From Blastomonas sp. SL216 (lineage in GTDB: Bacteria; Pseudomonadota; Alphaproteobacteria; Sphingomonadales; Sphingomonadaceae): a stretch of DNA of 64,000 nucleotides. A program made the position numbers and the translations under genes. The notes below the pieces were generated by a model, which was given only the letters and a program-made list of their open reading frames with translations, ran no database searches and had not been told where the DNA came from. The stretch spans positions 2,897,001-2,961,000 of the forward strand of contig CP113055.1 of the NCBI GenBank assembly GCA_026625625.1, read 5' to 3'. Below are positions 28,554-38,509 of the stretch, in pieces. The first letter of the stretch is position 1. The number at the start of each line of letters is the position of its first letter.

Positions 28554-29900
28554 ATGCAGACCCCCGACCAAGCCAGAGACCTGGCGCACGATCTTGTCGC
28601 CCGCGCGATGGCAGCAGGCGCAAGCGCCGCCGACGCCGTCTTTGCCTGCGATGCCTCGACCGATGTGCAGATGCGGCTGGGCGCGCTGGAGGATGTGCAG
28701 CGTTCCGAAAGCGCGGCGATCGGCCTGCGCGTGTTCCACGGGAAACAGTCGGCCAGCGTCTCGGGCGCGGATGTCAGCCCCCAGGGTCTGGCCACGCTTG
28801 CCGAGCGCGCGGTGGCCATGGCGCGCCTCGCCCCCGAAGATGCCTATGCAGGCCTGGCCCCCGAAGAGCGGCTGATGCGCGGGCTGCTGCCCGATCTCGA
28901 ACTCGACGATGGCGGTGATCCCGATCCGGCGCGCTTGCGCGAACTGGCGCTCGCCTGCGAAGATGCCGCGCGCGCGGTGGCCGGGGTCACCAACAGCGAG
29001 GGCGGATCGGCCAGCGCGGTGCGTTCGGTGATGGCGCTTGCGACCAGCCACGGCTTTTCCGGCAGCTATGGCGGCAGCCGCTATGGCATCGCCGCGAGCG
29101 TGCTGGCTGCGCGCGACGGACAGATGGAGCGCGATTCGGCCTCGCACAGCACGCGCTTTCTGGTCGATCTCGAATCGACCGAGGATGTCGGCCGCCGCGC
29201 CGGTGAGCGCGCGGTGGAACGGCTGGGCCAGGGCAGGATCGCCAGCGGGCCGATGCCGGTCATTTATGACAAGCGCGCCGGCGGATCGCTGATCGGATCG
29301 CTGCTTGGCGCGATCTCTGGCGGGGCGATTGCCCGCAAGACCAGCTTCCTGCTCGACCGGCGCGGCAAGCCGGTGTTCGATTCGATGGTCAGCATCATCG
29401 ATGATCCGCTGCGCCCGCGCGGCCAGCGCTCGCGCGCCTTTGATGGCGAGGGCCTGCCCACCGCGCCGTGGCGGCTGATCGACCAGGGCGTGCTCACCGG
29501 CTGGATGATGGACAGCGCCTCTGCCCGGCAGCTGGGCGAAGCGCCGACCGGCCATGCCGCGCGCGGCATCAGCGGGGCGCCCTCGACCGGGTCGAGCAAC
29601 GTGCACATGGCAGCGGGAACGCAAAGCCCGCAAGCCCTGATGGCCGATATCCAGACCGGCATCTATGTCACCCAGCTGATCGGCATGGGCGTCAATGGCG
29701 TGACCGGCGATTACAGCCGCGGCGCGAGCGGTTTCATCATCCGCGACGGGCAGCTGGCCGAGCCGATCAGCGAAATCACGATTGCCGGCAATCTCAAGGA
29801 CATGTTTGCTGCGCTCATCCCGGCGGATGACCTGGAATTTCGCTATGGCGTGAATGTGCCGACGCTGCGCATCGACGGCATGGTCGTGGCGAGCAGCTGA
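28554..29900 (+). CDS. pmbA: TldD/PmbA family metalloprotease, PmbA (TldE) type
   Basis: The 448-residue protein is the PmbA/TldE half of the TldD-TldE protease, which processes peptides such as microcins and CcdA in enterobacteria. Typical segments are SHSTRFLVDLES, DKRAGGSLIGSLLGAISGGAIARKT (split), GTGSSN-type STGSSNVHMAAG, and GMGVNGVTGDYSRGASGF near the C-terminus. PmbA lacks the TldD HExxxH site, consistent with the absence of that motif here. No tldD gene is in the window. The DUF4403 gene begins 3 bases after its stop, so they are likely co-transcribed. Confidence 0.92.
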   Translation: MQTPDQARDLAHDLVARAMAAGASAADAVFACDASTDVQMRLGALEDVQRSESAAIGLRVFHGKQSASVSGADVSPQGLATLAERAVAMARLAPEDAYAGLAPEERLMRGLLPDLELDDGGDPDPARLRELALACEDAARAVAGVTNSEGGSASAVRSVMALATSHGFSGSYGGSRYGIAASVLAARDGQMERDSASHSTRFLVDLESTEDVGRRAGERAVERLGQGRIASGPMPVIYDKRAGGSLIGSLLGAISGGAIARKTSFLLDRRGKPVFDSMVSIIDDPLRPRGQRSRAFDGEGLPTAPWRLIDQGVLTGWMMDSASARQLGEAPTGHAARGISGAPSTGSSNVHMAAGTQSPQALMADIQTGIYVTQLIGMGVNGVTGDYSRGASGFIIRDGQLAEPISEITIAGNLKDMFAALIPADDLEFRYGVNVPTLRIDGMVVASS

Positions 29901-29903
29901 GCG

Positions 29904-31373
29904 ATGCGATCTCGCGCCCTGGCTGCTGTCGCGCTGCTGCTGGCGGGCCTGCTCACCGGCTGCGGCGGCTGGCGCGATGAAGGCCGTCCGCCGCGCACCG
30001 ATGATGCGATCACCATCCCGCCCCAGGCCTCGATCGTTTCGGTGCCGGTGGAGGCGGACCTGGGCAATCTGGCCCGCGCGATGGAGCGGCAAGTGCCGCG
30101 CCGCTTGTGGAGCATCGACCAGAAGGACCAGATCTGCGTCGCCAGCGAGAAGCTCGATCTGGGCATTGCCAAGGTCAAGACACCCAAGATCAAGTGCCGA
30201 ATCGTCGGCGAGGTGACGCGTGGACGGATCGCGGTGGCCGGGTCCGGCCAGCGCATCCGCCTGTCCATCCCGATCACCGCCGTGGTCCGCGCCGAGGATA
30301 TTGCGGGGCTGCTCAAGCGCGAGACCGCGACCGCGCGGGCGATGGTGCATGCCGATATCCGGCTCGACATCGCGCGCGACTGGACCCCGCGCGGTACGCT
30401 CGACCTCAGCTATGCATGGACCACCGAACCGCATATCGAGTTTCTGGGCCAGAAGATCCGCTTTACCCAGGCCGCCGAGCGCGAGCTGGCGCCGGTAGTG
30501 GCGAAGCTGGAGCGCGAGCTGCCGGGCCAGCTGGGCCGGCTGGAACTGCGCCGCCAGATCGAAAAGGCCTGGGGCTCGGCCTTCACCTCGGTGGTGCTGA
30601 ACGAACGCAATCCGGAAGTGTGGATGCGCATCACCCCGCGCGCGCTGCAATATGGCGGGTACGAGATTGCACAGGGGCGGTTGCGGCTGAAGCTGGGGAT
30701 GCGGGCGCTCACCGAAACCTATGTCGGCCACCGCCCACGCCCGCGCAAGCCGACCAGGCTTCCGCCGATGCAGCCGCTTGAGGCACAGACCGGCGCGCTC
30801 AGCTTCTTCCTGCCCGTTTTTGGTGACTATCGTGCGCTGGAGCCGGTGCTGATCGAGGCGCTGCGCAAGCGATCGCGCCGTCCGTTCGTGGTGCCGGGGC
30901 TCAACCCGGTCGACGCGACATTCAAGGCGGCCACCATCTATGGCACCACCGGCGGCAGGATCGCGGTCGGCCTGACCTTCAGCGCGCACGAACGCGGCAG
31001 CAAGACGCCGACATCGGGCACGGTGTGGATGACAGCCAAGCCGGTCAATGCCGAGGATTCGCGCCGGGTCGGCTTCGACCAGTTGGAGGTCACCGGCACC
31101 ACCGACATGACCGGCGGCGACCTGATCCTTGAGCTGATCAACGCCCCCGGCGTCGCGCCGATGGTCGCCGATCTGCTGGCGCAGAATTTCGAGCGCGATT
31201 ATGCCGAACTGCTGGGCAAGATCGACCGCGCGATCGAGACCAAGCGCACCGGCGACCTGATCATCCGGGCCGAGCTCAAGCGCGCTAAGACCGGCCAGCT
31301 CCAGGCGGCAGGCGCAGGGCTGTATCTGCCGGTCTGGGCGAGCGGTACCGCAAGCGTCACCATACAGCCCTGA
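29904..31373 (+). CDS. DUF4403 family lipoprotein
   Basis: The 489-residue protein has a lipoprotein signal peptide: basic start MRSRALA, hydrophobic core, and lipobox LLTGC with Cys20, so it is lipid-anchored after export. The rest matches the DUF4403 family, which has repeated lipid-binding TULIP-like beta domains but no assigned function. Two internal similar halves are suggested by the paired segments near residues 150-300 and 300-470. It follows pmbA after 3 bases and ends 22 bases from the convergent fghA. Outer-membrane or periplasmic location is expected. Confidence 0.85.
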   Translation: MRSRALAAVALLLAGLLTGCGGWRDEGRPPRTDDAITIPPQASIVSVPVEADLGNLARAMERQVPRRLWSIDQKDQICVASEKLDLGIAKVKTPKIKCRIVGEVTRGRIAVAGSGQRIRLSIPITAVVRAEDIAGLLKRETATARAMVHADIRLDIARDWTPRGTLDLSYAWTTEPHIEFLGQKIRFTQAAERELAPVVAKLERELPGQLGRLELRRQIEKAWGSAFTSVVLNERNPEVWMRITPRALQYGGYEIAQGRLRLKLGMRALTETYVGHRPRPRKPTRLPPMQPLEAQTGALSFFLPVFGDYRALEPVLIEALRKRSRRPFVVPGLNPVDATFKAATIYGTTGGRIAVGLTFSAHERGSKTPTSGTVWMTAKPVNAEDSRRVGFDQLEVTGTTDMTGGDLILELINAPGVAPMVADLLAQNFERDYAELLGKIDRAIETKRTGDLIIRAELKRAKTGQLQAAGAGLYLPVWASGTASVTIQP

Positions 31374-31395
31374 TTGGCCAGCGCCGGACCGATAC

Positions 31396-32246
31396 TCAAT
31401 CCTTCAGCCGCGCGGCATGCCAGCGCAGGTGATCCTCCATGAAGGTGGAGATGAAATAATAGCTGTGGTCATAGCCCGGCTGCAGGCGCAGCGTGAGATC
31501 GATGCCCGCCTGTGCACATGCCGCCTCCAGCAGCTGCGGCCTCAGCTGTTCGTCCAGGAAGCTGTCGGCATCGCCCTGATCGACCAGCAGCGCCGGAACG
31601 CGCGCGCCATCCTCGATCAGCGCGACGGCATCGTGCTTGCGCCAGGCTGCGCGATCCTCGCCCAGATAACCGGTCAGCGCCTTGACGCCCCAGGGCACCT
31701 GCGAAGGCGCGACGATCGGCGCGAAGGCCGAAACCGCGCGGAAACGCTCGGCATGGGTCAGGCCGATCGTCAGCGCACCATGGCCGCCCATCGAATGCCC
31801 CATGATCGACTGGCGCGCCATGTCCGCCGGGAAGCAGTCGCCGATGATCTCCGGCAGTTCCTCGGTGATATAGCTCCACATCTTGTAATGCTGCGCGAAC
31901 GGCTGCTCGGTCGCATCGACATAGAAGCCCGCGCCGAGACCGAAATCATAGGCACCTTCCGGGTCATCCGCCACGCCCTCGCCCCTGGGGCTGGTATCGG
32001 GCGCGACCAGGATCAGGCCAAGCTCGGCACAGGCGCGCCTGAAATCGCCCTTTTCGGTGACATTGGCGTGCGTGCAGGTCAGGCCCGACAGGTACCACAC
32101 CACCGGCAGTTTCGCGCCTTCGGCATGATCGGGCACGAAGACCGAGAAGGTCATGTCGGTGCCGGTCACCTCGGACGCGTGGCGCAGCACCGCCTGTTCG
32201 CCGCCAAAGCTCTTGACCGACGAGATCGTTTCCACCGCGACCGGCA

Positions 32247-32247
<1 letters not shown>
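31396..32247 (-). CDS. fghA: S-formylglutathione hydrolase
   Basis: The 283-residue esterase hydrolyses S-formylglutathione to formate and glutathione. The nucleophile is Ser152 in IMGHSMGGHGAL, the oxyanion region is LSGLTCTHAN (53-62), and YDHSYYFI near the C-terminus holds the catalytic histidine. The ATG at 32247 shares a base with the TGA of adhC, so the two formaldehyde-oxidation steps are translationally coupled. Confidence 0.95.
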
Positions 32248-33359
<1,112 letters not shown>

Positions 33360-33436
33360 GGGTCGCAGACTTTCTCGTTGATGGGGTTGCGCAGCCTCTA
33401 GCACCCCAGGCGGCAGCCGTTAAGGCGCAACTTCCA

Positions 33437-34477
33437 TCAGAACCAGGTGCGCATGCCGACCACGAAACTGAGGCTGGTCGGGTCCTCGCCATCGGCGCGC
33501 GCGAAATCGGCGCTGTCGCCCAGCTTCGCGCTGTACGACAGGCCGATATAGGGCGCGAACTCGCGGACGATTTCATAGCGCAGGCGCAGGTCGAACTCGG
33601 CGTCCGAGAGCCCCGAACCGATTCCGCTGGCGCGCACATCCTGCGCGGCAAAATTAAGCTCGGCGCGCGGCTGCAGGATCAGCCGCTGGGTGATGCGCTG
33701 GTCATAGCTGGCGGCGATCCGGGCGAGCAGATCGCCCTTGTCCGAGACAAAGCCATGCGCTTCCAGCTCGAACCAATAGGGGGCAAGCCCTTCCACGCCG
33801 AACGCGGCATAGGTACGCGCCCTGGGTTCGATATCCTGGCGCAGACCGGCCTGCAGGTTGAAATAGGGCCCGATCGCGCGGCTGTAGAGCGCCTGGATTT
33901 CGGCATCCTCCACCGCGTCGCCAAAGCCGCCTTCGCCCTCGGTCTTGATCACCAGCCGGTTGATATCGCCGCCGAACCAGCCTTCGCCTTCCCACCGATA
34001 GCCCTCGCGGCCCTGGCGCACCTGGAGCTCGGCAATATCGACCATGATCTGGCTGAAGCTCGCGCCGCCATGTTCCTTGCGCAAGGCTTCGCGCACCGGC
34101 GCCATGGCCTCTGCCCCCCAGATGCGGTCGGCATAATCGGCGCGTGGCGCAGGCGGCGGCGGGGCATTGCCTGCGGGCAGGGCAGTACCCACCGCCTGCG
34201 GGTCGGCGGGCGGCGCGGCAGACGGTGTGCAATGCCCCATCGCGGCATGTTCAGGCGGGCAATCGGGGTCGGATGCCGGTACGGGCGCAGGCTCTGGCAG
34301 AGGCTCAGGCTCTGACTCCGGCTGGGCCGGCATTTCGCAATGGCCCATCGCCGCATGCTCGGGCGCGCATGCCATTGCCGGTGCGTCCGGCGGCGCCTGA
34401 TGATGCGCATGCTTGGCGAGCGCCGGTGCGGGCCCCGCGATCAGCAGCGCCAGGGCCGCGCATGACAGCCGGATCAC
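33437..34477 (-). CDS. copB: Copper resistance protein B (outer-membrane CopB/PcoB)
   Basis: The 346-residue protein begins at a GTG that overlaps the copA stop by 4 bases. It has a signal peptide (cleavage probably after ALA, residues 19-21), then a Pro/Glu-rich linker, then a C-terminal beta-barrel domain that ends in WF. The barrel part includes WGAEAMAPVREALRKEHG and SFSQIMVDIAELQ, as in CopB. The linker has two copies of a C-x3-H-x4-H-C motif: Cys37-Cys47 and Cys73-Cys83, both around EHAAMGHC, probably copper ligands. Another copy lies in CopA. The frame continues to 35119 under copA, but that part is not protein. Confidence 0.92.
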   Translation of the reverse strand: MIRLSCAALALLIAGPAPALAKHAHHQAPPDAPAMACAPEHAAMGHCEMPAQPESEPEPLPEPAPVPASDPDCPPEHAAMGHCTPSAAPPADPQAVGTALPAGNAPPPPAPRADYADRIWGAEAMAPVREALRKEHGGASFSQIMVDIAELQVRQGREGYRWEGEGWFGGDINRLVIKTEGEGGFGDAVEDAEIQALYSRAIGPYFNLQAGLRQDIEPRARTYAAFGVEGLAPYWFELEAHGFVSDKGDLLARIAASYDQRITQRLILQPRAELNFAAQDVRASGIGSGLSDAEFDLRLRYEIVREFAPYIGLSYSAKLGDSADFARADGEDPTSLSFVVGMRTWF

Positions 34478-36315
34478 GCCTGTTCCTCGCGCGGACGCAC
34501 GGTCACCGTCTGCATCATCCCGGCATGCATGTGATAGAGCATATGGCAGTGGAACGCCCAGTCGCCCACGGCATCGGCGGTAAAGTCGAAGGTCGCGGTT
34601 CCGCCGGGCTGGACATTGACCGTATGCTTGCGCGGAGCATGGTCGCCATGACCTGTGACCAGTTCGAAAAAATGGCCGTGCAGGTGGATGGGATGGCCCA
34701 TCATCGTATCGTTGACCAGCTTCACCCGCACCCGCTCGCCCTCGGTGAACGCGATCGGCTCCTTCACCTCCGAGAATTTCTCGCCATCGAACGCCCACAT
34801 ATAGCGTTCCATGTTTCCGGTGAGGTGCAGCTCCAGCACGCGCTCCGGGGCGCGCACATCGGGGTTGCGGGTTTGCGCGACCAGATCGGCATAGACCAGC
34901 ACGCGGTGCCCGGCATCGGCCAGCCCCTGGCCCGGCTCGCCGGTGCGGTCGACCGGCATCGGCGAGATGGTCTGAACCGTGGGCGTCTTCTTCACGCTGT
35001 CGGGGGCGAGCGAGAAATCGCGCATGCTGTGGTCCATGCCGCCCCCATGATCCATCGCTCCATGGTTCATCGCCGCATGGTCCATCGCGCCATGATCGCT
35101 GGCAGCATCCGGCGTGCAATGACCCATCGCGGCATGTTCGGGGGCACAGGCCTGGCCAGGCGCGCCATGGTCCATTCCGGCCATCGCGCCACCGCCCATG
35201 GCGCCCATGCCCATGTCCTTCATGTCGGCGAGCGGGCGCTTGCGCAACGCCGGGCGCTCGGCGAGCATGCCGATTGCAGGCGCGAGCGTCGCCGCCGCCA
35301 TGCCCGACCGGTCGACGCTTTCGGCCACCAGCGCATAGGCGCGCGCCTCCTGGGGCACGATCACGACCTCATAGGTTTCGGCCACCGCGATCTGCATCTC
35401 GTCGATCTCGACCGGACGCACCGGCAGCCCGTCGGCCTGCACGACGGTCATCGGCAGGCCTGGAATGCGCAGGTTGAAGGTCGTCATCGCCGACGCATTG
35501 ATGATCCGCAGCCGCACCCGCTCGCCCGGCGCGAACAACGCGGTCCAGTTGTCATCGGGGCCATGGCCGTTGACCAGATAGGTATAGGTGGAGCCGGTGA
35601 CATCGGCAATATCGGTCGGGTCCATCCGCATCGCGCCCCATGAGGCGCGCTCCTTGCCGCGCTGATTCTCGCCGCGCAGCTGATCGGCGAGCGTCTGCTT
35701 CTGGAAGTTGAAATAGCCCCCCATCTGCTTGAGCTTCCTGAAGATCACATGCGGGTGCAGCGGGCTGTAGTCGGACAGCACGATGACATGTTCGCGGTCC
35801 GCCTGGACCGGGTCCTCGCCCGCAGGATCGATCACGATCGGGCCATAATGTCCCATCTGTTCCTGCAGCCCCGAATGGCTGTGATACCAATAGGTCCCCG
35901 CCTGGCGGATCGGGAATTCATAGGTGAAGGTGCTGCGCGGCCTGATGCCGGGAAAGCTGATGCCGGGCACGCCATCCATGTGAAAGGGCAGGATCAGCCC
36001 GTGCCAGTGGATCGAGCTGTCCTCGTCCAGCGCATTTTCGACATGCAGCCGGACATTCTGGCCTTCCTTGAGCCGGATCAGCGGGCCGGGCACGGTGCCG
36101 TTGATGCCGATGGCATGGTGGTTGCGGCCATGGATCCGGATCATCTGATGCGCGATCTTCAGGCGGATATCCTCGCCCGACACCTGCGGCAGTGGCTCGG
36201 CGAGGCCTGTCGTGCCCGACCGGGCCCAGGCGGGAAAGGCACCGGCCAGCGCAGCCCCGGCCCCGCCGAGACCGGCAGCGCGCAGCAAGGTGCGGCGATC
36301 AAGCGACAGATTCAT
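34474..36315 (-). CDS. copA: Copper resistance multicopper oxidase
   Basis: The 613-residue periplasmic multicopper oxidase oxidises Cu(I). The Tat signal is DRRTLLRAAGLGGAG (6-20). Copper-centre motifs are SIHWHG (101-106), TYWYHSHSG (141-149), HPIHLHGHFFEL and the T1-type WAFHCHMLYHMHAGMM near the end. Residues 365-432 form a Met/His-rich insert (MKDMGMGAMGGGAMAGMDHG, then a CAPEHAAMGHC copy at 390-400, then repeated GAMDH/AAMNH). It is the first gene of copAB and is divergent from the hybrid kinase. The length is typical of CopA/PcoA. Confidence 0.95.
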   Translation of the reverse strand: MNLSLDRRTLLRAAGLGGAGAALAGAFPAWARSGTTGLAEPLPQVSGEDIRLKIAHQMIRIHGRNHHAIGINGTVPGPLIRLKEGQNVRLHVENALDEDSSIHWHGLILPFHMDGVPGISFPGIRPRSTFTYEFPIRQAGTYWYHSHSGLQEQMGHYGPIVIDPAGEDPVQADREHVIVLSDYSPLHPHVIFRKLKQMGGYFNFQKQTLADQLRGENQRGKERASWGAMRMDPTDIADVTGSTYTYLVNGHGPDDNWTALFAPGERVRLRIINASAMTTFNLRIPGLPMTVVQADGLPVRPVEIDEMQIAVAETYEVVIVPQEARAYALVAESVDRSGMAAATLAPAIGMLAERPALRKRPLADMKDMGMGAMGGGAMAGMDHGAPGQACAPEHAAMGHCTPDAASDHGAMDHAAMNHGAMDHGGGMDHSMRDFSLAPDSVKKTPTVQTISPMPVDRTGEPGQGLADAGHRVLVYADLVAQTRNPDVRAPERVLELHLTGNMERYMWAFDGEKFSEVKEPIAFTEGERVRVKLVNDTMMGHPIHLHGHFFELVTGHGDHAPRKHTVNVQPGGTATFDFTADAVGDWAFHCHMLYHMHAGMMQTVTVRPREEQA

Positions 36316-36440
36316 GTGGCGTCCTAGATATTTGCCCCCCGCATTTAGGGGGTTGGACGGTCAAATGCCACTGTCCCCCACAACAAAAGCACCCCTGCCG
36401 CTGGCGCTAGGCGATCATCCGCCTATATTGGCGCGAAACA

Positions 36441-38495
36441 ATGGCGCGTGCCGCCATGCAAGCGGACGGGTCGATGCTGCTTAACCTCAGCCATGCCAGT
36501 TTCCGGAACGACGATGATGCCGCGCGGCTCAATGCCTTGCGCGCCTATCAGCTGTCGTCCGAAGACAGCGACAATGGTCTTTATACCGGCCTGGTGTCGA
36601 TCGCGCGCGCGCTGGGCGGCACCGAGACTGCCTTTATCTCGATCATCGAGGAGCAGCGCCAGTGGTTCAAGGCGTCCGAAGGCCTGGCGCTGACCGAAAC
36701 CCCGCGCTCCATCGCCTTTTGCGACCATGCCATCCGGTCGGACGCGGTGATGGTCGTGCTCGACGCGCTGGCCGATCCGCGCTTTGCCGACAATCCGCTG
36801 GTCACCGGCCCGCCGCATATCCGCTTTTATGCCGGAGCGCCGATCATCAATGCCGATGGCTTCGCGCTGGGCACGATCTGCCTGTCGGACAGCACGCCGC
36901 GCGCAAGCTTTGATGGTGCGCCGCTGCTTGCCGCACTCGCGAGCCAGGTGGCGGCGCTGCTCGAACTGCGCAAGCAGCTGATTCATCAACAGCTTGCGGC
37001 CGATCTGGCCGCCGACCAGCGCGACCGGTTGTGGGATTCGTCGCTCGACATGATGCTGATCACCACGACCGACGGCATATTGGTGGCGGGCAACCCGGCC
37101 TGGGAAAAGGCGTTCGGCCCGGTTCCCGCCGACGGCAAGGGCCATATTCGCGACTTTTTCGCGCAGGCACATGAAGCCGAAGTCGTCCAGCTTGCCAGCG
37201 GGCAGAGCGATGTGCAGGTCGAGCGCGAAATGCGCGGCCGCGACGGCCAGGCGATCTACGCAAGCTGGAGCCTGGCGCGCGAGGGCGAGCTGGTCTTCGG
37301 CATCGCGCGCGACATCACTCGCGCCCGCGCCGCCGAGGCCCAGCTGGCCCAGGTGCAGCGGATGGAATCGATCGGCCAGCTCACCGGCGGCATCGCGCAT
37401 GATTTCAACAACCTGCTGACCATCATTTCGGGCAATCTGGACATCGCGCAAAAGCGCATCGCCACTGGCCAGGTCGACCGGGCGGAGGCAGCGATCGTCA
37501 ATGCCCGCGACGGGGCAAGCCGTGCGGCCAACCTGACGCAGCGCCTGCTGGCTTATGCCCGCCGCCAGTCGCTGACCCCGACGCTGATCAAGCCGACCGA
37601 GCTGATCCGCGATCTGGGCCCCCTCGCGGCGCAGGCGCTGGACGAACGGCATGCGCTGGCGGTCGAGTGTCCCGACAGCCTGTGGCCGATCACGGTCGAC
37701 GCCAGCCAGCTGGAGAACGCGCTGCTCAACCTGGTGGTCAATGCGCGCGATGCGATGGAGCAGCCGGGCACGATCACCATCCATGCCGCCAATGCTCTGC
37801 GCACCGAAGAGGATATGGGCGACGGCCATGATGCGCCGCCGGGCCGCTATGTCCGCTTCTGCGTCAACGACACCGGTTCGGGCATCCCCGCCGATATTGC
37901 CGCGCATATTTTCGAGCCGTTCTTCACCACCAAGGAAATCGGCAAGGGTACCGGGCTGGGGCTGAGCCAGGTCCAGGGCTTTGTCGCGCAATCGGGCGGC
38001 TTCGTGACGCTGAAGACCGCGCCGGGCGACGGCACGACGCTGAGCCTGTGGCTGCCGGTGACCGGCGATGTCTATGACGACCTGCCGGGCGGCCGTGCTG
38101 CGGGGGATGGCGAAGCCCAGTGCCGGGCGGACTGCACCATCCTGCTGGCCGAGGACAATGCCGCGCTGCGCACGCATGTCAGCGATGTGCTGCAGGAAGC
38201 AGGTTTCCGCGTGATCGAGGCCGAGGACGGCCAGTCGGCGCTCGACATGATGCGCGCTGCCGAGCAGCGGCCCGACCTGCTGCTGAGCGACATCACCATG
38301 CCCCGGCTCGACGGCAAGGCGCTCGCCGCCGAAGTCCATCAGGCCTGGCCCGAAATCCCGATCGTGCTGATGACCGGCTATGCCGGCGGCGCGCTGGAAA
38401 GCTGCCCGCACAATGTGCTGATCACCAAGCCTTTTGCGCCCGATGATCTGGTGGCGCTGGTGCGGCGGACGCTCGCCGCCGCACCCCCATCCTGA
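36441..38495 (+). CDS. Hybrid histidine kinase (GAF-PAS-HisKA-HATPase-REC)
   Basis: The 684-residue soluble sensor has a GAF-like domain at about residues 40-170, a PAS-type domain at 190-300, then HisKA with the phospho-acceptor His320 in IAHDFNNLL. The ATPase part has N-box NLVVNARDAM, G1 DTGSGIP and G2 GKGTGLGLS, all intact. A C-terminal receiver follows with acceptor Asp617 in LLLSDITMP and lysine in ITKPF. There are no membrane helices, so it is cytoplasmic. It is divergent from copA but is not of CopS type, so copper sensing is not implied. A gap of about 125 bases separates the two. Confidence 0.92.
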   Translation: MARAAMQADGSMLLNLSHASFRNDDDAARLNALRAYQLSSEDSDNGLYTGLVSIARALGGTETAFISIIEEQRQWFKASEGLALTETPRSIAFCDHAIRSDAVMVVLDALADPRFADNPLVTGPPHIRFYAGAPIINADGFALGTICLSDSTPRASFDGAPLLAALASQVAALLELRKQLIHQQLAADLAADQRDRLWDSSLDMMLITTTDGILVAGNPAWEKAFGPVPADGKGHIRDFFAQAHEAEVVQLASGQSDVQVEREMRGRDGQAIYASWSLAREGELVFGIARDITRARAAEAQLAQVQRMESIGQLTGGIAHDFNNLLTIISGNLDIAQKRIATGQVDRAEAAIVNARDGASRAANLTQRLLAYARRQSLTPTLIKPTELIRDLGPLAAQALDERHALAVECPDSLWPITVDASQLENALLNLVVNARDAMEQPGTITIHAANALRTEEDMGDGHDAPPGRYVRFCVNDTGSGIPADIAAHIFEPFFTTKEIGKGTGLGLSQVQGFVAQSGGFVTLKTAPGDGTTLSLWLPVTGDVYDDLPGGRAAGDGEAQCRADCTILLAEDNAALRTHVSDVLQEAGFRVIEAEDGQSALDMMRAAEQRPDLLLSDITMPRLDGKALAAEVHQAWPEIPIVLMTGYAGGALESCPHNVLITKPFAPDDLVALVRRTLAAAPPS

Positions 38496-38509
38496 TCAAT
38501 CGTTCCTGA

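Noticed and set aside
28533-30989. A long open frame of over 800 codons on the minus strand
   Set aside because: It lies antisense to pmbA and the DUF4403 lipoprotein gene, both of which have clear family motifs and signals. GC-rich codon bias opens such frames.
34478-35119. Upstream extension of the CopB frame
   Set aside because: It overlaps copA in another frame. The GTG at 34477 gives a proper signal peptide and the typical stop/start overlap.
34228-35165. Similar short DNA units resembling a repeat array
   Set aside because: They are three coding copies of a metal-binding motif at irregular spacing within copA and copB, not a CRISPR array.
36441-38495. Hybrid kinase as the copper sensor of the adjacent copAB
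   Set aside because: It is soluble with GAF and PAS domains and lacks the periplasmic sensor of CopS/CusS-type kinases; adjacency alone is not enough.
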